Part shown: positions 63,851-64,000 of the stretch, one piece after another
Numbering within the stretch: position 1 is the stretch's first letter
Layout: each line of letters starts with the position of its first letter
Assembly (NCBI RefSeq): GCF_030704535.1
Contig: NC_081808.1
Location: forward strand, 20,820,501 to 20,884,500
Length of the DNA stretch: 64,000 nucleotides
Direction of reading: 5' to 3'
DNA from: Vitis vinifera
Taxonomy: Eukaryota > Streptophyta > Magnoliopsida > Vitales > Vitaceae
The notes under the pieces: model-generated
The model's database searches: none
Told to the model about the DNA's origin: nothing
What the model saw: only the letters and a program-made list of their open reading frames with translations
Made by a program: the position numbers and the translations under genes

Positions 63851-64000
63851 TATTGTCGCAATTCTTAGATGGAATTACCTCAGATGCACAGCCTCCCATG
63901 TCATCATTCAGTAGAGTACATGTCAGATATCTTATACATCCCATGGAGTTATTCTCGAGTTATCAGGATAGACCGGATGCCCTAGTTGCTATACTAGGGC

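Larger units (their letters stand above)
44394..64000 (+). mobile_element. Decayed Ty3/gypsy retrotransposon, Tat/Ogre type (3' end off window)
   Basis: Order: LTR (right end at 47774), primer-binding site, long leader, gag (49218-50954), protease (51230 onward), RT (53007-53930), RNase H (split by the nested element), a second RNase H (59850-60101) and integrase (to 61607), then a long repeat-rich 3' region. A second RNase H between the first and integrase is diagnostic of the Tat/Ogre branch. The left boundary is uncertain: TATAGACCCC at 44394 resembles the TGTAGACCCC start of the nested element. The right LTR lies beyond 64000. Stops and frameshifts occur throughout, so it is not autonomous. 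Confidence 0.75.

Overview
This is nuclear DNA of a flowering plant: AT-rich intergenic sequence, GT-AG introns, MITEs, a tRNA-derived SINE and large Ty3/gypsy elements. The gene set fits a woody core eudicot, most likely grapevine (Vitis). That species call is inference from remembered protein resemblance and was not tested by a search. Exon models were built by hand from splice sites, reading phase and family similarity.

Layout. Left part (1-9 kb, genes on the minus strand): the 5' three exons of a secretory-pathway class I CPYC glutaredoxin (514-1890, last exon off the left edge), a small oxidoreductase-like (OXLD1-type) protein (3498-3818), and a complete ten-exon class 3 aldehyde dehydrogenase with a C-terminal membrane anchor (4612-7721). 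From 9 to 18.2 kb there are no host genes: a four-copy 275-bp tandem array, short AT-rich repeats, a MITE, and a 4.4-kb PIF/Harbinger element with TTA target duplications that keeps only a broken MYB/SANT-like gene. At 19.6-21.7 kb (plus) lies an intact seven-exon B-class MADS-box gene of the TM6/paleoAP3 lineage. From 21.7 to 30.2 kb are MITEs, a 1.1-kb element with inverted repeats of about 130 bp and internal hairpins, and GC-rich LTR-like debris. At 30.2-37.6 kb (plus) is an eight-exon MCRS1-like gene (N-terminal MCRS domain, C-terminal FHA domain) with one GC-AG intron. At 41.0-42.3 kb (plus) is a single-exon secreted leucine-rich-repeat protein.

From about 44.4 kb to the right edge the window is one decayed Ty3/gypsy element of Tat/Ogre type (gag, protease, RT, RNase H, a second RNase H, integrase, all plus strand). 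Its RNase H region is split exactly by a 5416-bp LTR-like insertion (54222-59637) flanked by the 5-bp duplication CCCGT. The right ends of the inserted element and of the host element's 5' LTR are clearly related.

The most unusual feature is that both LTR-like segments carry fragments of unrelated host genes, all in the same orientation as gag-pol. The 5' LTR region holds pieces of a thaumatin-like protein, a PP2A catalytic subunit and a mitochondrial trans-2-enoyl-CoA reductase, the last two fused at a short shared sequence. The nested element holds pieces of an O-fucosyltransferase, an NC-domain (LRAT-like) protein and an mRNA cap guanine-N7 methyltransferase. The longer fragments read as continuous coding sequence without introns, which suggests capture through RNA. 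This looks like a gene-fragment-transducing LTR family and is the main candidate for a previously undescribed system here.
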